Assembly (NCBI RefSeq): GCF_963517015.1
Contig: NZ_CAUQDV010000002.1
Coordinates: forward strand, 434,001 to 498,000
Reading direction: 5' to 3'
DNA from: an uncultured Devosia sp.
GTDB lineage: Bacteria > Pseudomonadota > Alphaproteobacteria > Rhizobiales > Devosiaceae
Length of the DNA stretch: 64,000 bases
In this document: one piece after another, positions 32,847 through 42,109 of the stretch
Position numbering within the stretch: position 1 is the stretch's first letter
How the letters are laid out: each line of letters opens with the position of its first letter
Notes under the pieces: model-generated
The model's database searches: none
What the model saw: only the letters and a program-made list of their open reading frames with translations
What the model was told of the DNA's origin: nothing
Made by a program: the position numbers and the translations under genes

Positions 32847-35492
32847 ATGGATGCCGACTGGATCACATCGCCGAGCGCCCGCCGCGTGCTGCAGCATGCC
32901 GGGGATTCGCGACCGGCGTGGCTGTGGTCGCAGGACGGGCAGCTGTTGCTCTGGCATAATGACGCGGCTTCGCTGTTTCTGGCCAAGCTGAAGAAGTCCG
33001 GGCTCAAGCTTGCCCAGCCGGCCCTGCCGATCAAGGGTCAGATCGCGCGCAATATCCGGCTTGGCTCGCCAAGCCGGACAAGTCTCGCGCGCATCCAGTT
33101 TCTGGCTGGCGACAAGCCGGCATCGAGCACCTGCGCCACGACGCCGCTGCTGTGGCGGGACGGGCAGATGGTGCTGCTGATCGTCGGGGTCGATCCGATC
33201 GATGCGGAGATTCTGGTCGCAGCGCAGGGTGATGCAGACGATGTTGGCGCGGCGGAACCAGTTTCCGATGGGACTGTCGCTGCAGAAGAAGAGCCTGCTG
33301 CCGAATACGACCGGCCGACCGAAGTTACTCTGGAGGAGCCGAAGGATGTGGCTCCGCCTGCCGAAGAGCAGGACATGGTGGCCGCGCAAGAGGCGCTGGA
33401 CGAACCGGAGGCCCCTGCCCCGGACAGCGACGCAATTCCCGAAGAGCCGGTTGATGACGAACAGGCCTATGCGCAGGAGCTGGAAAACTGGCGTGCTGCC
33501 GGGCCTGATGGTTCGGCCATGCTGGAGGTCGTCACCGAAGTTGACGCTCCTGTTGCAGAGCCGCTGGAGCGGGCCGACGCGACACCGCAGCGGAGCCGGC
33601 TGGGCCTGCTGGTCGATCGCCTTGCGGCCCATGATGACCTTTATACGCCACTGACCGATGCGGATGACGCGCCGCCCGACGTCCTGCCGCAGGATGAGCC
33701 GCCAGAAGAGAGCGACGAGGATCTGGCCGATCTTGCGGCACTTGATGGCGCCGTAGAGCCCGTCGCCGAAGCCGAAGAGCCGATGGAGCCGCATGCCGCA
33801 ATCGAGGCTGAAGCCGAAGAAGGGCCAACAGAGCTGTTTGCGGATGAGACCGAGGCAGAGAGCGAGCAGGCCGACGGACCAGTCGAGACAGCCGAGTCTC
33901 CCCCGATGTCGGACGCCCCCGTCGACGAGCCGGAGCCGATTGCCGATCCCGAAACCGTGGAGCGTGCTTCTCGATACAATTTCGACGAGCTGGCGCGCAT
34001 CCTGACTGACCGGGTGGGCGAGCCGGCGCAGCCATCTGCACCGTCCAATCTGGTAGCGGGTCCGCAGCGTGGCGGATCGCTGATCAATCTGGGCGGCGAG
34101 ACACTGGTGCTGAACCGGTTGCCGCTGGGCATATTGGTATTCCGCGACCAGCAGGTGCTGTTTGCCAACCGCGCCATCACCGAAATGGTCGGCTATGGAT
34201 CGGTGGAAAGCCTGCGTGCGGCGGGTCTGGGCGCGGTGTTCCCCTCGGCAGGCCCGGATGGCGAAAGCAGTGCGGGACCGGTCAACCATCTGGTGCAGCG
34301 CGATGGCACCTTGGTGCCGGTAACGGCGCGTCTGCAGTCGATTTCCTGGCAGGGCAAGCCGGCGCTGATGTTGTCGGCCAGCACGACGGAAGTGCGCACC
34401 GGCCATGAAGCGGCGGTCGCCGCCTTTGCACGCACCTTTGCCGAGCAACGTCACGACGGCTATTTCGAGGCCAATCGCGCCGGCACGATCAGCGTCATCA
34501 GCAAGCGTGCCACGGCCATGCTCAAGGCCGAAGGCATGCTGGAGGGCAAGCCGATCTCGGCACTGCTCGCCGCCGCGGATTTGCCAGCGCTGCGCGAATT
34601 TTTGGAGCGCCCTGCCCGCTTCGCCGAAACAGCGCGCCCGGCACTGACGCTACGCACTGCCAATGGGGCAGCGGAGATCATGCTGTTTGCACAGGGCCAG
34701 GCCGGCGTGGTCACCGGCTATTTTGCCTTGGTGCGCAATCGCGATGTGGCTCCGGTGCGCGTGACCAGTTCGACGGATGCCGATCCAGCGCTGTTGTCGC
34801 GGATCAGCCGTGGCGTGCGCCGTCCGCTCAATTCCATCGTGGGCTTTGCCGACATGCTGCGGGGGGAGGCCGGCGACAATGAGCGCCTGCGCTCGCACGC
34901 GCAGGATATTGCCATTGCCGGCCAGGAAATCGCTGCGCTGGTGGATGAGCTGGACGATTATGCGCGGCTGCGTGACGGGCGGTATCTGCCGCAACGCGCC
35001 AGCGTGGAACTGACCAGCCTGCTCGAAAGCTGCGTGCTGCGCATTCGTCAGCAGGCCAGCAATGCCCGTGTCATCGTGCGCAATGCCATTTCCGAAACGC
35101 TGCCGCGGGTGACGGCTGACCGTGCCTCGCTGGCACAGGCGGTCCTCAATCTTCTGGCCAGCGCCATCGATCAGACGCCAACGGGTGGCGGCGTGGTGAT
35201 TTCGGCGCAGCGCGAGGACGATGGCAGCATTGCCGTACATGTGCGCGACAGTTCCAACAATGCCGTCGACATGGCTGAGCGCTTCGTGGTGTTCCGCGAC
35301 GGGATGAGCCGTGATGGCCAGCTCATGGTGCCGGTTCGCTCCAGCATTGGGCTGGCGCTGACGCGCTCGCTGCTGGCAGTCAACGCTTTCTCGCTGTCAG
35401 TCGATCCGGCAGGGGAGCAGGGGATGTTGTTTACAATGATAATCCCGGCTGACCTGGTCGAAGACACCGCAACACCGGCAGCTGACCTTTAA
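32847..35492 (+). CDS. PAS-containing histidine-kinase-like protein lacking the phospho-acceptor His (pseudokinase)
   Basis: 881 residues from the ATG at 32847 (GGAGAG 11 nt upstream); the longer frame from 32649 has no support. Residues 1-115 resemble a PAS-like domain (LLLWHNDAASLFLAKLKKSG). Residues about 124-370 are an acidic, Ala/Pro/Glu-rich stretch, probably disordered. A PAS domain covers about 415-520 (LPLGILVFRDQQVLFANRAI) and a second PAS-like unit about 535-640. The HisKA-like block reads ISRGVRRPLNSIVGFADML with Arg655 where His should be. The ATPase region has Ser772 for the N-box Asn and DSSNN for DxGxG. Similar in outline to DivL or PdhS-type cell-cycle proteins, but not identified. 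Confidence 0.85.
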   Translation: MDADWITSPSARRVLQHAGDSRPAWLWSQDGQLLLWHNDAASLFLAKLKKSGLKLAQPALPIKGQIARNIRLGSPSRTSLARIQFLAGDKPASSTCATTPLLWRDGQMVLLIVGVDPIDAEILVAAQGDADDVGAAEPVSDGTVAAEEEPAAEYDRPTEVTLEEPKDVAPPAEEQDMVAAQEALDEPEAPAPDSDAIPEEPVDDEQAYAQELENWRAAGPDGSAMLEVVTEVDAPVAEPLERADATPQRSRLGLLVDRLAAHDDLYTPLTDADDAPPDVLPQDEPPEESDEDLADLAALDGAVEPVAEAEEPMEPHAAIEAEAEEGPTELFADETEAESEQADGPVETAESPPMSDAPVDEPEPIADPETVERASRYNFDELARILTDRVGEPAQPSAPSNLVAGPQRGGSLINLGGETLVLNRLPLGILVFRDQQVLFANRAITEMVGYGSVESLRAAGLGAVFPSAGPDGESSAGPVNHLVQRDGTLVPVTARLQSISWQGKPALMLSASTTEVRTGHEAAVAAFARTFAEQRHDGYFEANRAGTISVISKRATAMLKAEGMLEGKPISALLAAADLPALREFLERPARFAETARPALTLRTANGAAEIMLFAQGQAGVVTGYFALVRNRDVAPVRVTSSTDADPALLSRISRGVRRPLNSIVGFADMLRGEAGDNERLRSHAQDIAIAGQEIAALVDELDDYARLRDGRYLPQRASVELTSLLESCVLRIRQQASNARVIVRNAISETLPRVTADRASLAQAVLNLLASAIDQTPTGGGVVISAQREDDGSIAVHVRDSSNNAVDMAERFVVFRDGMSRDGQLMVPVRSSIGLALTRSLLAVNAFSLSVDPAGEQGMLFTMIIPADLVEDTATPAADL

Positions 35493-35705
35493 TCCCGAAA
35501 AACTGCGCTTCTATTTGCCGCAGGCCTAAAAGTGGAGTTCCATACTCCGCTAAAGGATTGATTTTGTTCAGGTTCACCCACGGTATTTTGAACCATTCCA
35601 GACTGCAAGCCTTTGAATTCAATCAACAATATTGACGCAGATCATTGCACCGCCGAAAACGCTCCCATGACGGAAATGTGAATCCGTCTCTAAGGGAGAA
35701 CTGAC

Positions 35706-36752
35706 ATGACGACGACCACGCGCCTCGCCCTGACCCTTCTTGGTTCGGTGGCCCTGAGCGGCCTTGCCATGCCGGCCTTTGCCCAGAGCGGCGAAGTGAA
35801 CATCTACAGCTATCGCGAGCAGGCTCTGCTGCAGCCGCTGATCGACGCCTTTGCCGAGGAAACCGGCATCAAGGCCAATGTACTCTATGCCGGTGACGGC
35901 CTGCTGGAACGCGTCGCCTCGGAAGGCGAGTTGTCGCCGGTCGATGTCGTGCTGACAGTCGACATCGGCAATCTGGTTGGTGCCGAGGAACAAGGCCTGA
36001 CCCAGCCGATCACCACTGCCGCGCTGACCGAACGCGTGCCGGAAGCCTTCCGCGATGAAGACGGTAACTGGACCGCGCTGTCGCTGCGCTCGCGCGTCTT
36101 CTATGTGTCCAATGAGCGCGTCGATGCGACGGCACTGACCTATGACGATCTGGCCACTGAAGAGTGGAAAGGCCGTCTGTGCACCCGCCCCGGCGACCAT
36201 GCCTATAATATCGGCCTCATTGCCCATTACATCGCAGCCAATGGCGAAGACGCCGCCCGCGAATGGCTGACCAAGGTGCGTGACAACCTGGCCTATGCGC
36301 CGAACGGCAATGATCGCGGCCAGGTGAAGAACATCCTCGAGGGCACCTGCGACCTCGCCATCGTCAATACCTATTACATGGGTGCGATGCTCAATAACGA
36401 CGCCGAACCGGAACAAAAGGATTGGGCCGCATCTGCCCGCATCGTCTATCCCAATGCCGAGGCCGAAGGCACCCAGGTAAACGTGGCTGGCGGTTTTATC
36501 GCCAAGCATGCACCCAATGCCGATAATGCCAATGCATTGATCGAATTCCTGCTGTCGGACGGGGCACAGGCCATCTATGCCGACACCAATTATGAATTCC
36601 CGGTTGTTTCCAGCGCACCGATCAACGAGCTGGTCGCCAGCTGGGGTGCGCTCAAGGCTTCGGAAGTCTCTCTGACCGAGGTTGCAGCCAATCGTGCTGC
36701 GGCCGCTGCGCTGGTCGACGAACTCAAGTTCAACGAAGGTCCGCAGATCTAG
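35706..36752 (+). CDS. Ferric-iron ABC transporter substrate-binding protein, copy 1
   Basis: Periplasmic Fe(3+)-binding protein of the FbpA/FutA type, 348 residues, signal peptide ending near PAFAQS. Mature start GEVNIYSYREQALLQPLIDAF is characteristic. Iron-ligand tyrosines are in CDLAIVNTYYMGAML, the family's YY motif, with LCTRPGDHAYNIGLIAHYI as another conserved block. A strong GGGAG lies 7 nt before the ATG. A terminator follows the gene, so it can be expressed separately from the copy behind it. The 213-bp upstream gap holds an 8-bp stem (35531-35551) and GGTTCA-N12-TGAACC (35571-35594), possible iron-regulator sites. Confidence 0.93.
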   Translation: MTTTTRLALTLLGSVALSGLAMPAFAQSGEVNIYSYREQALLQPLIDAFAEETGIKANVLYAGDGLLERVASEGELSPVDVVLTVDIGNLVGAEEQGLTQPITTAALTERVPEAFRDEDGNWTALSLRSRVFYVSNERVDATALTYDDLATEEWKGRLCTRPGDHAYNIGLIAHYIAANGEDAAREWLTKVRDNLAYAPNGNDRGQVKNILEGTCDLAIVNTYYMGAMLNNDAEPEQKDWAASARIVYPNAEAEGTQVNVAGGFIAKHAPNADNANALIEFLLSDGAQAIYADTNYEFPVVSSAPINELVASWGALKASEVSLTEVAANRAAAAALVDELKFNEGPQI

Positions 36753-36772
36753 TATCTGCGACAACAGACCGG

Positions 36773-36801
36773 GGCCGGCGGAGCGATCTGCCGGCCTTTT
36801 T
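36773..36801 (+). terminator. Intrinsic terminator between the two iron-binding protein genes
   Basis: GGCCGGC (36773-36779) and GCCGGCC (36790-36796) form a stem followed by TTTTT. It should stop most transcription from the first gene, so the second gene and the permease probably depend on a promoter within 36802-36887 or on read-through. Confidence 0.85.
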
Positions 36802-36887
36802 GTTTGCCGAGTAAAAGATGACGCATGAAGTCAGCTTGACAGGCTGAGCGTGCAGCCCGACAAGGCAGCAATAGACGGAGAGTTTCC

Positions 36888-37919
36888 ATGGCATTCTGGC
36901 GTGGCGTTGGCGTTGTTGCGGCTTTGGCAACATGGAGCGGACCAGTCTGGGCGCAGGATGGCGCAGTCAATGTCTATACCTATCGCGAGCCAGGCCTGAT
37001 CCAGCCTCTGCTCGATCGCTTCACAGAAGAAACCGGCATCAAGACCAATGTGCTGTTTGCCGCGGACGGTTTGATCGAGCGCGTCGCGGCCGAAGGCGAA
37101 CTCTCGCCGGCCGATGTGATCATCACGGTGGATATCGGCAACCTGGCCAATGCCAAGGAATTGGGGATCAGCCAGGCCATTTCCGCTGATGCGCTGGCGC
37201 GGGTGCCGGACCAGTATCACGACCCTGACGGCCAATGGGTGGCGCTGTCGTTGCGCGCGCGCGTGTTCTACGCCTCGGTGGATCGCGTCAGCCAAACCAC
37301 GCTGCGCTACGAGGATATCGCCGGACCGGAATGGAAGGGACGGCTTTGCACGCGCTCGGGCCTTCATGCCTACAACATCGGGTTGATCGCGACCCGCATT
37401 GCCCACTGGGGGGTGGACGAGACGCGGGACTGGCTGACCAAAGTGCGCGACAATCTCAACCATGCGCCGACCGGCGCAGATCGCGACCAGGTCAAGCAGA
37501 TCTTCGACGGCACCTGTGATCTGGCTATCGGCAATACCTATTACATGGGCCTGATGCTGACCAATGATGCCGAGCCCGAACAGAAGGAATGGGCCGCCTC
37601 GGCGCGCATCATCTATCCGGACGCCGACGGCGACGGCACTCAGGTGAACCTGTCGGGCGCCGTGGTCGCCAAATATGCGCCCAACAAGGACAATGCCGAC
37701 GCGCTGGTGGAATTCCTGCTGTCGGACGAGGCGCAGCATCTTTACGCCAGCGGCAATTACGAATTCCCGGTGGTCGAGGGCGTCGAGGCGTCCGAGCTCG
37801 TCGCCGGCTGGGGTGCGCTGAAAGCCGATATGACGCCGATGGTGGAGATCGCCTCGCACCGCAAGGAAGCGGCTGCGCTGGTCGACGAAGTCAAGTTCGA
37901 CGAAGGTCCGCAGAACTGA
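36888..37919 (+). CDS. Ferric-iron ABC transporter substrate-binding protein, copy 2
   Basis: Paralogue of the gene at 35706-36752, 343 residues, signal peptide ending near PVWAQD. The two proteins are clearly alike along their length: both have VNxYxYRE, LIERVAAEGELSPADV and the Tyr-pair motif in CDLAIGNTYYMGLML. Divergence suggests an old duplication. GGAGAG lies 6 nt before the ATG. The stop overlaps the presumed start of the permease gene, so this copy, not copy 1, is coupled to the transporter. It may differ from copy 1 in iron form or affinity. Confidence 0.93.
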   Translation: MAFWRGVGVVAALATWSGPVWAQDGAVNVYTYREPGLIQPLLDRFTEETGIKTNVLFAADGLIERVAAEGELSPADVIITVDIGNLANAKELGISQAISADALARVPDQYHDPDGQWVALSLRARVFYASVDRVSQTTLRYEDIAGPEWKGRLCTRSGLHAYNIGLIATRIAHWGVDETRDWLTKVRDNLNHAPTGADRDQVKQIFDGTCDLAIGNTYYMGLMLTNDAEPEQKEWAASARIIYPDADGDGTQVNLSGAVVAKYAPNKDNADALVEFLLSDEAQHLYASGNYEFPVVEGVEASELVAGWGALKADMTPMVEIASHRKEAAALVDEVKFDEGPQN

Positions 37920-39547
37920 AGCCGGGGCTTTCGATCGGCGTAGCACGGGCGCTGCCGCTGGTCCTGGTGGCGCTGATGGGCTTGCCGATCCTCTGGCTCG
38001 GTTGGTCGGCACTGGCGTCGCTGAGCGACGGCAGCAATGGGCTGGCGGCAAGCATGCTGCCGACGGCGCTGCGCGAGACGGGCCTGCTGATGGTGCTGGT
38101 TGGCGTGCTGACAGGCAGTGTCGGGCTGGTGGCAGCCTGGCTGGTGACGCACTACGAGTTTCCGCTGCGGCGGGTGTTCGACTGGGCGCTGGTGGTTCCG
38201 CTGGCGGTGCCGACCTATCTCGCGGCCTATGCCTATGTGGAATTCCTCGGCTTTACCGGCCCATTGCAAACGGGCCTGCGGGCGGTCAATGGCGCGACGT
38301 CGCTGCGCGACTACTGGTTTCCCGATATTCGCAGCCATTGGGGCGCGGTGCTGGTGCTGTCCAGCGTGCTCTACCCATATGTCTATGTTGCCTGTCGCGG
38401 CTTTTTCCTGATGCAGTCGGCCAGCCTCAATATCGCGGCGCGTACCTTGGGCGCCGGGGGCATGCGGACGTTTTTCACGGTGACCTTTCCGCTGTCGCGG
38501 CCGGCGCTGGTGGTGGGCGTGACCCTCGCGACGATGGAAGTGGTCAATGACCTGGGCGCGGTGCAGTATTTCGGCATCAATGCGATCACCGCGATCATCT
38601 ATTCCACCTGGATCAACCGCTCGGACTTCGGCGGCGCGGCGCAGCTGGCGGTGACGGTGGTGCTGGTGATTGGCCTGCTCATTCTCGCCGAACAGCGGGC
38701 GCGGCGGGATCGGGTCTATCTGGCCAGCCGCGACAATCGCGTGCCGCCGGCACGGGAGCGACTGGAGGGCGGAAAACGCTGGGCGGCGTTTGCCTTTTGC
38801 CTCGTGCTGCTGGGGTTCGGATTTGGCATTCCGGTGGGACAGCTGAGCTATTCGGCGTTCCGGCTGGTGCTGCCGGAGACGATCAGCATGACGGTGACGG
38901 CGCTGATCCCGACGGTGACGCTGGCGGGGCTGGGTGCGGTGATCACGGTGGTGATCGGGCTGGTGGCGGCGAAACTGGCGCGGCGGGGTCGTGTGAGCGG
39001 GGGTGCCATTCGTCTGGCGACACTGGGCTATGCCATTCCGGGCACGGTGCTGGCGCTGGGCCTGCTGCAACCACTAGGCCAGGCGGACCTGTGGTTCAAT
39101 CGCATGACCATGGCGCTGATGGACTGGCGGCCGGGCCTGATCCTCTCGGGATCCATGGCGGCGCTGCTTTACGTCTATGCGATCCGGTTCCTCGCGGTCA
39201 GCCATTCGACGCTGGATGCGGCGATGAAGAAGCGTGGCGATTCCATGCTGCATGCCGGGCGGGTGCTGGGGGAAAGCGGGCTGGGGCTGTTGTTCAAGGT
39301 CGACCTGCCAACGCTGATGCCTGCCATTCTCAGTGCGGCAACACTGGTTTTCGTCGAGATCGTCAAGGAATTGCCGGCCACACTGCTGCTGCGGCCGCTG
39401 GGTGTCGATACGCTGGCTACGCTGGTCTATAGCCGGGCCAATGTGGGGCTTTTTGCACAGGCGGCGCTGCCGGCGCTGGTTATTGTCGCGACCGGACTTA
39501 TCCCGGTCATTCTTGCTACGCGGCTGGGCGATCGTAGGAAAGTATAA
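37916..39547 (+). CDS. Ferric-iron ABC transporter permease (FbpB type)
   Basis: Fused two-domain permease with about 12 helices, about 543 residues. Both BPD transmembrane halves are visible: EAA-loop sequences ARTLGAGGMRTFFTVTFPLS and GRVLGESGLGLLFKVDLPTL. The reading frame has no ATG, GTG or TTG between its break and residue 17. The first candidates are CTG at 37916, overlapping the previous stop as CTGA, or the GTG at 37967 and ATG at 37976, both of which would cut into the first helix. I prefer the coupled CTG. No ATP-binding subunit gene follows. Confidence 0.85.
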   Translation: MKPGLSIGVARALPLVLVALMGLPILWLGWSALASLSDGSNGLAASMLPTALRETGLLMVLVGVLTGSVGLVAAWLVTHYEFPLRRVFDWALVVPLAVPTYLAAYAYVEFLGFTGPLQTGLRAVNGATSLRDYWFPDIRSHWGAVLVLSSVLYPYVYVACRGFFLMQSASLNIAARTLGAGGMRTFFTVTFPLSRPALVVGVTLATMEVVNDLGAVQYFGINAITAIIYSTWINRSDFGGAAQLAVTVVLVIGLLILAEQRARRDRVYLASRDNRVPPARERLEGGKRWAAFAFCLVLLGFGFGIPVGQLSYSAFRLVLPETISMTVTALIPTVTLAGLGAVITVVIGLVAAKLARRGRVSGGAIRLATLGYAIPGTVLALGLLQPLGQADLWFNRMTMALMDWRPGLILSGSMAALLYVYAIRFLAVSHSTLDAAMKKRGDSMLHAGRVLGESGLGLLFKVDLPTLMPAILSAATLVFVEIVKELPATLLLRPLGVDTLATLVYSRANVGLFAQAALPALVIVATGLIPVILATRLGDRRKV

Positions 39548-39598
39548 CAGCTTGGCGTGCTGCCATGTTAGTGGCCCTACCCTATATGTTCGACCAAT

Positions 39599-39610
39599 GC
39601 GCTTAAGCGC
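39599..39610. promoter_or_regulatory. 12-bp palindrome before the peptide-transporter operon
   Basis: GCGCTTAAGCGC is a perfect palindrome 18 bp before the ATG at 39629. It may be an operator or a leader hairpin. No regulator gene is adjacent. Confidence 0.3.
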
Positions 39611-39628
39611 GCGGTATGGGGATAGGAT

Positions 39629-41110
39629 ATGCACGAGATCACCAAGGCAATCGGGCTGGCACTGGCACTGACGACCACGATCGTGGTTCCGGCCATGGCC
39701 CAGAAGACCGAGCTTAGAGTTGGCGTGGCGCTGGAACCACCACTGCTTGATCCGACTGCCGGCGCGGCCGAGGCGATCGACATCGTCGTCTATCAGAATG
39801 TGTTCGAAGGCCTGACGCGGATCGACCAGAATGGCGATGTGCAGCCGGGCCTGGCCGAAAGCTGGACCATTTCGGACGACGAGCTGACCTACACGTTCAA
39901 GCTGCATGACGGGGTGACCTTCCACGACGGCAGCACGTTCAATGCCGAGGACGTCAAGTTCACCTTCGACCGCATCCAGGCCGAAGACAGCGCCAATGCG
40001 CATCGCGAATTCTACGAGCCAATCACGGCGATCAACGTCGTGGACCCGCTGACGGTGGAAATGACGCTGAGCCGGCCGATTGGACGCTTTCTGTTCGATC
40101 TGGGCCGTGGCGATGCCGTGGTCGTGGCGCCCGAAAGCGCTGACGACAATGCCAACAATCCGATCGGGACGGGGCCTTTTGCCTTTGTGCAGTGGGACAA
40201 GGGCAGCCGGGTGATCCTTGAAGCCTATGGACCCTATTGGGGCGAGGCGGTGCACCTGACCAAGGCCACCTATGTGTTCATGAACGACGCATCGACCATC
40301 ACCAATGCGCTGCTGGCCGGCGACATCGATGGCACCAATAACATGGGCCAGGAGTCACTTGCAGTCTTCGAAGGCAATCCGCAATTCCAGATCCTTGCAG
40401 GAACGACCGAAGGCGAAACGATCCTCGGCACCAACAACCGCAAGGCGCCTTTCGATAATCCGCTGGTGCGCCAGGCGATGGCGCATGCGATCGACCGCCA
40501 GGCGATCATCGATGGCGCGACCTATGGCTATGGCGTGCCGATCGGCAGCGCCTTTGCGCCGCACAATGCCTATTATGTCGACCTGACGCAGACCTATCCC
40601 TATGACCCGGAAAAGGCCAAGGCCCTGCTGGCGGAAGCGGGCTATCCGGATGGATTCAGCGCGACGCTGAAGCTGCCGCCGTTGGCCTATGCCCGCACCT
40701 CGGGACAGATCATAGCCAGCCAGTTCGCGGCAGTCGGGATCAAGCTCGAGCAAATCAATGTCGAGTTCGCGCAGTGGCTGGAAGATGTCTATACGAACAA
40801 GGATTTCGACCTGACCATCATCGCCCATGTCGAACCGTTCGACATTGGCAATTATGCCAACCCCGACTACTACTTCGGCTATGACAATCCTGAATTCCAG
40901 GCCTTGATCGACACGCTTGAGGGGACCAGTGACGAAGCCGAACGCAAGGCATTGGCGATCGAAGCACAGACCATTCTCGCCAAGGATGCCGTCAATGGCT
41001 ACCTGTTCGAGCTGCCACAGACTGGCGTGTGGAATGCCAAGCTCTCGGGCATGTGGCAGAATTCGCCGATCGAGGGCCTCGTGCTGCGCGACATCGCCTG
41101 GGCAGAGTAA
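39629..41110 (+). CDS. Peptide/nickel-type ABC transporter substrate-binding protein
   Basis: SBP family 5 protein of 493 residues with a signal peptide ending near VVPAMA-QK. The usual order is clear: LRVGVALEPPLLDPTAGAAE, NVFEGLTRIDQNGDVQPGLA, then WTISDDELTYTFKLHDGVTF. The DNNANNPIGTGPFAF, and RQAMAHAIDRQAIIDG blocks are also family marks. It starts a four-gene operon with two permeases and a fused ATPase. Ligand could be di- or oligopeptides, or another small cargo; sequence alone does not say. Confidence 0.93.
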   Translation: MHEITKAIGLALALTTTIVVPAMAQKTELRVGVALEPPLLDPTAGAAEAIDIVVYQNVFEGLTRIDQNGDVQPGLAESWTISDDELTYTFKLHDGVTFHDGSTFNAEDVKFTFDRIQAEDSANAHREFYEPITAINVVDPLTVEMTLSRPIGRFLFDLGRGDAVVVAPESADDNANNPIGTGPFAFVQWDKGSRVILEAYGPYWGEAVHLTKATYVFMNDASTITNALLAGDIDGTNNMGQESLAVFEGNPQFQILAGTTEGETILGTNNRKAPFDNPLVRQAMAHAIDRQAIIDGATYGYGVPIGSAFAPHNAYYVDLTQTYPYDPEKAKALLAEAGYPDGFSATLKLPPLAYARTSGQIIASQFAAVGIKLEQINVEFAQWLEDVYTNKDFDLTIIAHVEPFDIGNYANPDYYFGYDNPEFQALIDTLEGTSDEAERKALAIEAQTILAKDAVNGYLFELPQTGVWNAKLSGMWQNSPIEGLVLRDIAWAE

Positions 41111-41155
41111 GATCGCAGGCTTGCATGACATCGGCGCGCAAGTGATGGCGCGCCG

Positions 41156-42109
41156 ATGATTTTCTTTGCCCTCAGACGTCTGGCCGGTTTTGCCGCCACG
41201 CTGTTTGCTGCAGCGCTGGTTATCTTCTGGCTGCTCAACCTGCTGCCCGGCGATCCGGCGCAATTCATCCTCGGGATCAATGCCACGCCGGAATCCGTAG
41301 CGCGTTTGCGCGCGCAGATGGGGCTCGATGCACCCGCATATGAACGGTTTCTGAACTGGATCTGGGGCATGCTGCAGGGCGACTTCGGCATGTCCTATAC
41401 GCAGCGCGCGCCGGTGGGCGAGCTGATCTGGGGACGGCTGGGCGTGACGCTGCCGCTGGCGCTGTTTGCCATGGTCATCTCGGTTGCAGTCGGTCTTCCG
41501 CTTGGCATCATTGCGGCGCGCAGGCGCGGCAAGGCACTCGATACCGGCGTGATGGTGCTGGCACAGACAGGCATTGCGATCCCCAATTTCTGGTTCGGCA
41601 TGCTGCTGACGCTGGTGTTTGCCGTGGCGTTGCGCTGGCTGCCGCCGGGCGGGTTCACGCCCTGGCATGAAGACCCGATGGCGGCGCTGCGCGGGTTGGT
41701 GCTGCCGAGCCTGGCCCTCGCCCTGCCGCAGGCGTCGATCATCGCGCGAGTGATGCGGACGGCGCTGGTCGATGTCACCGGGCAGGACTTCATTCGCACG
41801 GCGCGCGCTAAGGGACTGACCATGGGCGAGGCCGTGTGGCGGCATGGGCTGCGCAATGCGCTGCTGCCGGTGCTGACGATCCTGGGGCTGCAATTTGCCT
41901 ATCTGATCGCCGGCACGATCGTGGTGGAGAATGTGTTCTACCTTCCGGGGATCGGCAGGCTGATCTATGACGCCATTCTGCAGCGCGACCTCGTTCTGGT
42001 TCAGGGCGCGACGATTATCCTGATCGTTGCGGTTACGGCGACCATGCTGGCGACCGACATTGCCTATGCGCTGGTGGACCCACGGCTGCGGGAGCGCAGC
42101 GCGCCATGA
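41156..42109 (+). CDS. Peptide-type ABC transporter permease (DppB-like)
   Basis: Inner-membrane subunit of 317 residues, six helices. Starts MIFFALRRLAGFAATLFAAA; the short periplasmic part carries LLPGDPAQFILGINATPESV and GMLQGDFGMSYTQRAPV, both typical of the DppB/OppB branch. The EAA loop is FIRTARAKGLTMGEAVWRHG, and the last helix ends in DIAYALVDPRLRE. The stop overlaps the next permease start by 4 bp, ATGA. The first gene of the operon is 45 bp upstream. Confidence 0.95.
   Translation: MIFFALRRLAGFAATLFAAALVIFWLLNLLPGDPAQFILGINATPESVARLRAQMGLDAPAYERFLNWIWGMLQGDFGMSYTQRAPVGELIWGRLGVTLPLALFAMVISVAVGLPLGIIAARRRGKALDTGVMVLAQTGIAIPNFWFGMLLTLVFAVALRWLPPGGFTPWHEDPMAALRGLVLPSLALALPQASIIARVMRTALVDVTGQDFIRTARAKGLTMGEAVWRHGLRNALLPVLTILGLQFAYLIAGTIVVENVFYLPGIGRLIYDAILQRDLVLVQGATIILIVAVTATMLATDIAYALVDPRLRERSAP

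Noticed and set aside
35571..35594. GGTTCA-N12-TGAACC as a definite iron-regulator (RirA, Irr or Fur) box.
   Set aside because: It does not match the consensus of these regulators that I know well enough to call; mentioned only as a possible site.
37589..37915. Upstream extension of the iron permease to a start at 37589.
   Set aside because: It lies wholly within the second iron-binding protein gene in another frame, giving an Arg/Gly-rich shadow sequence.
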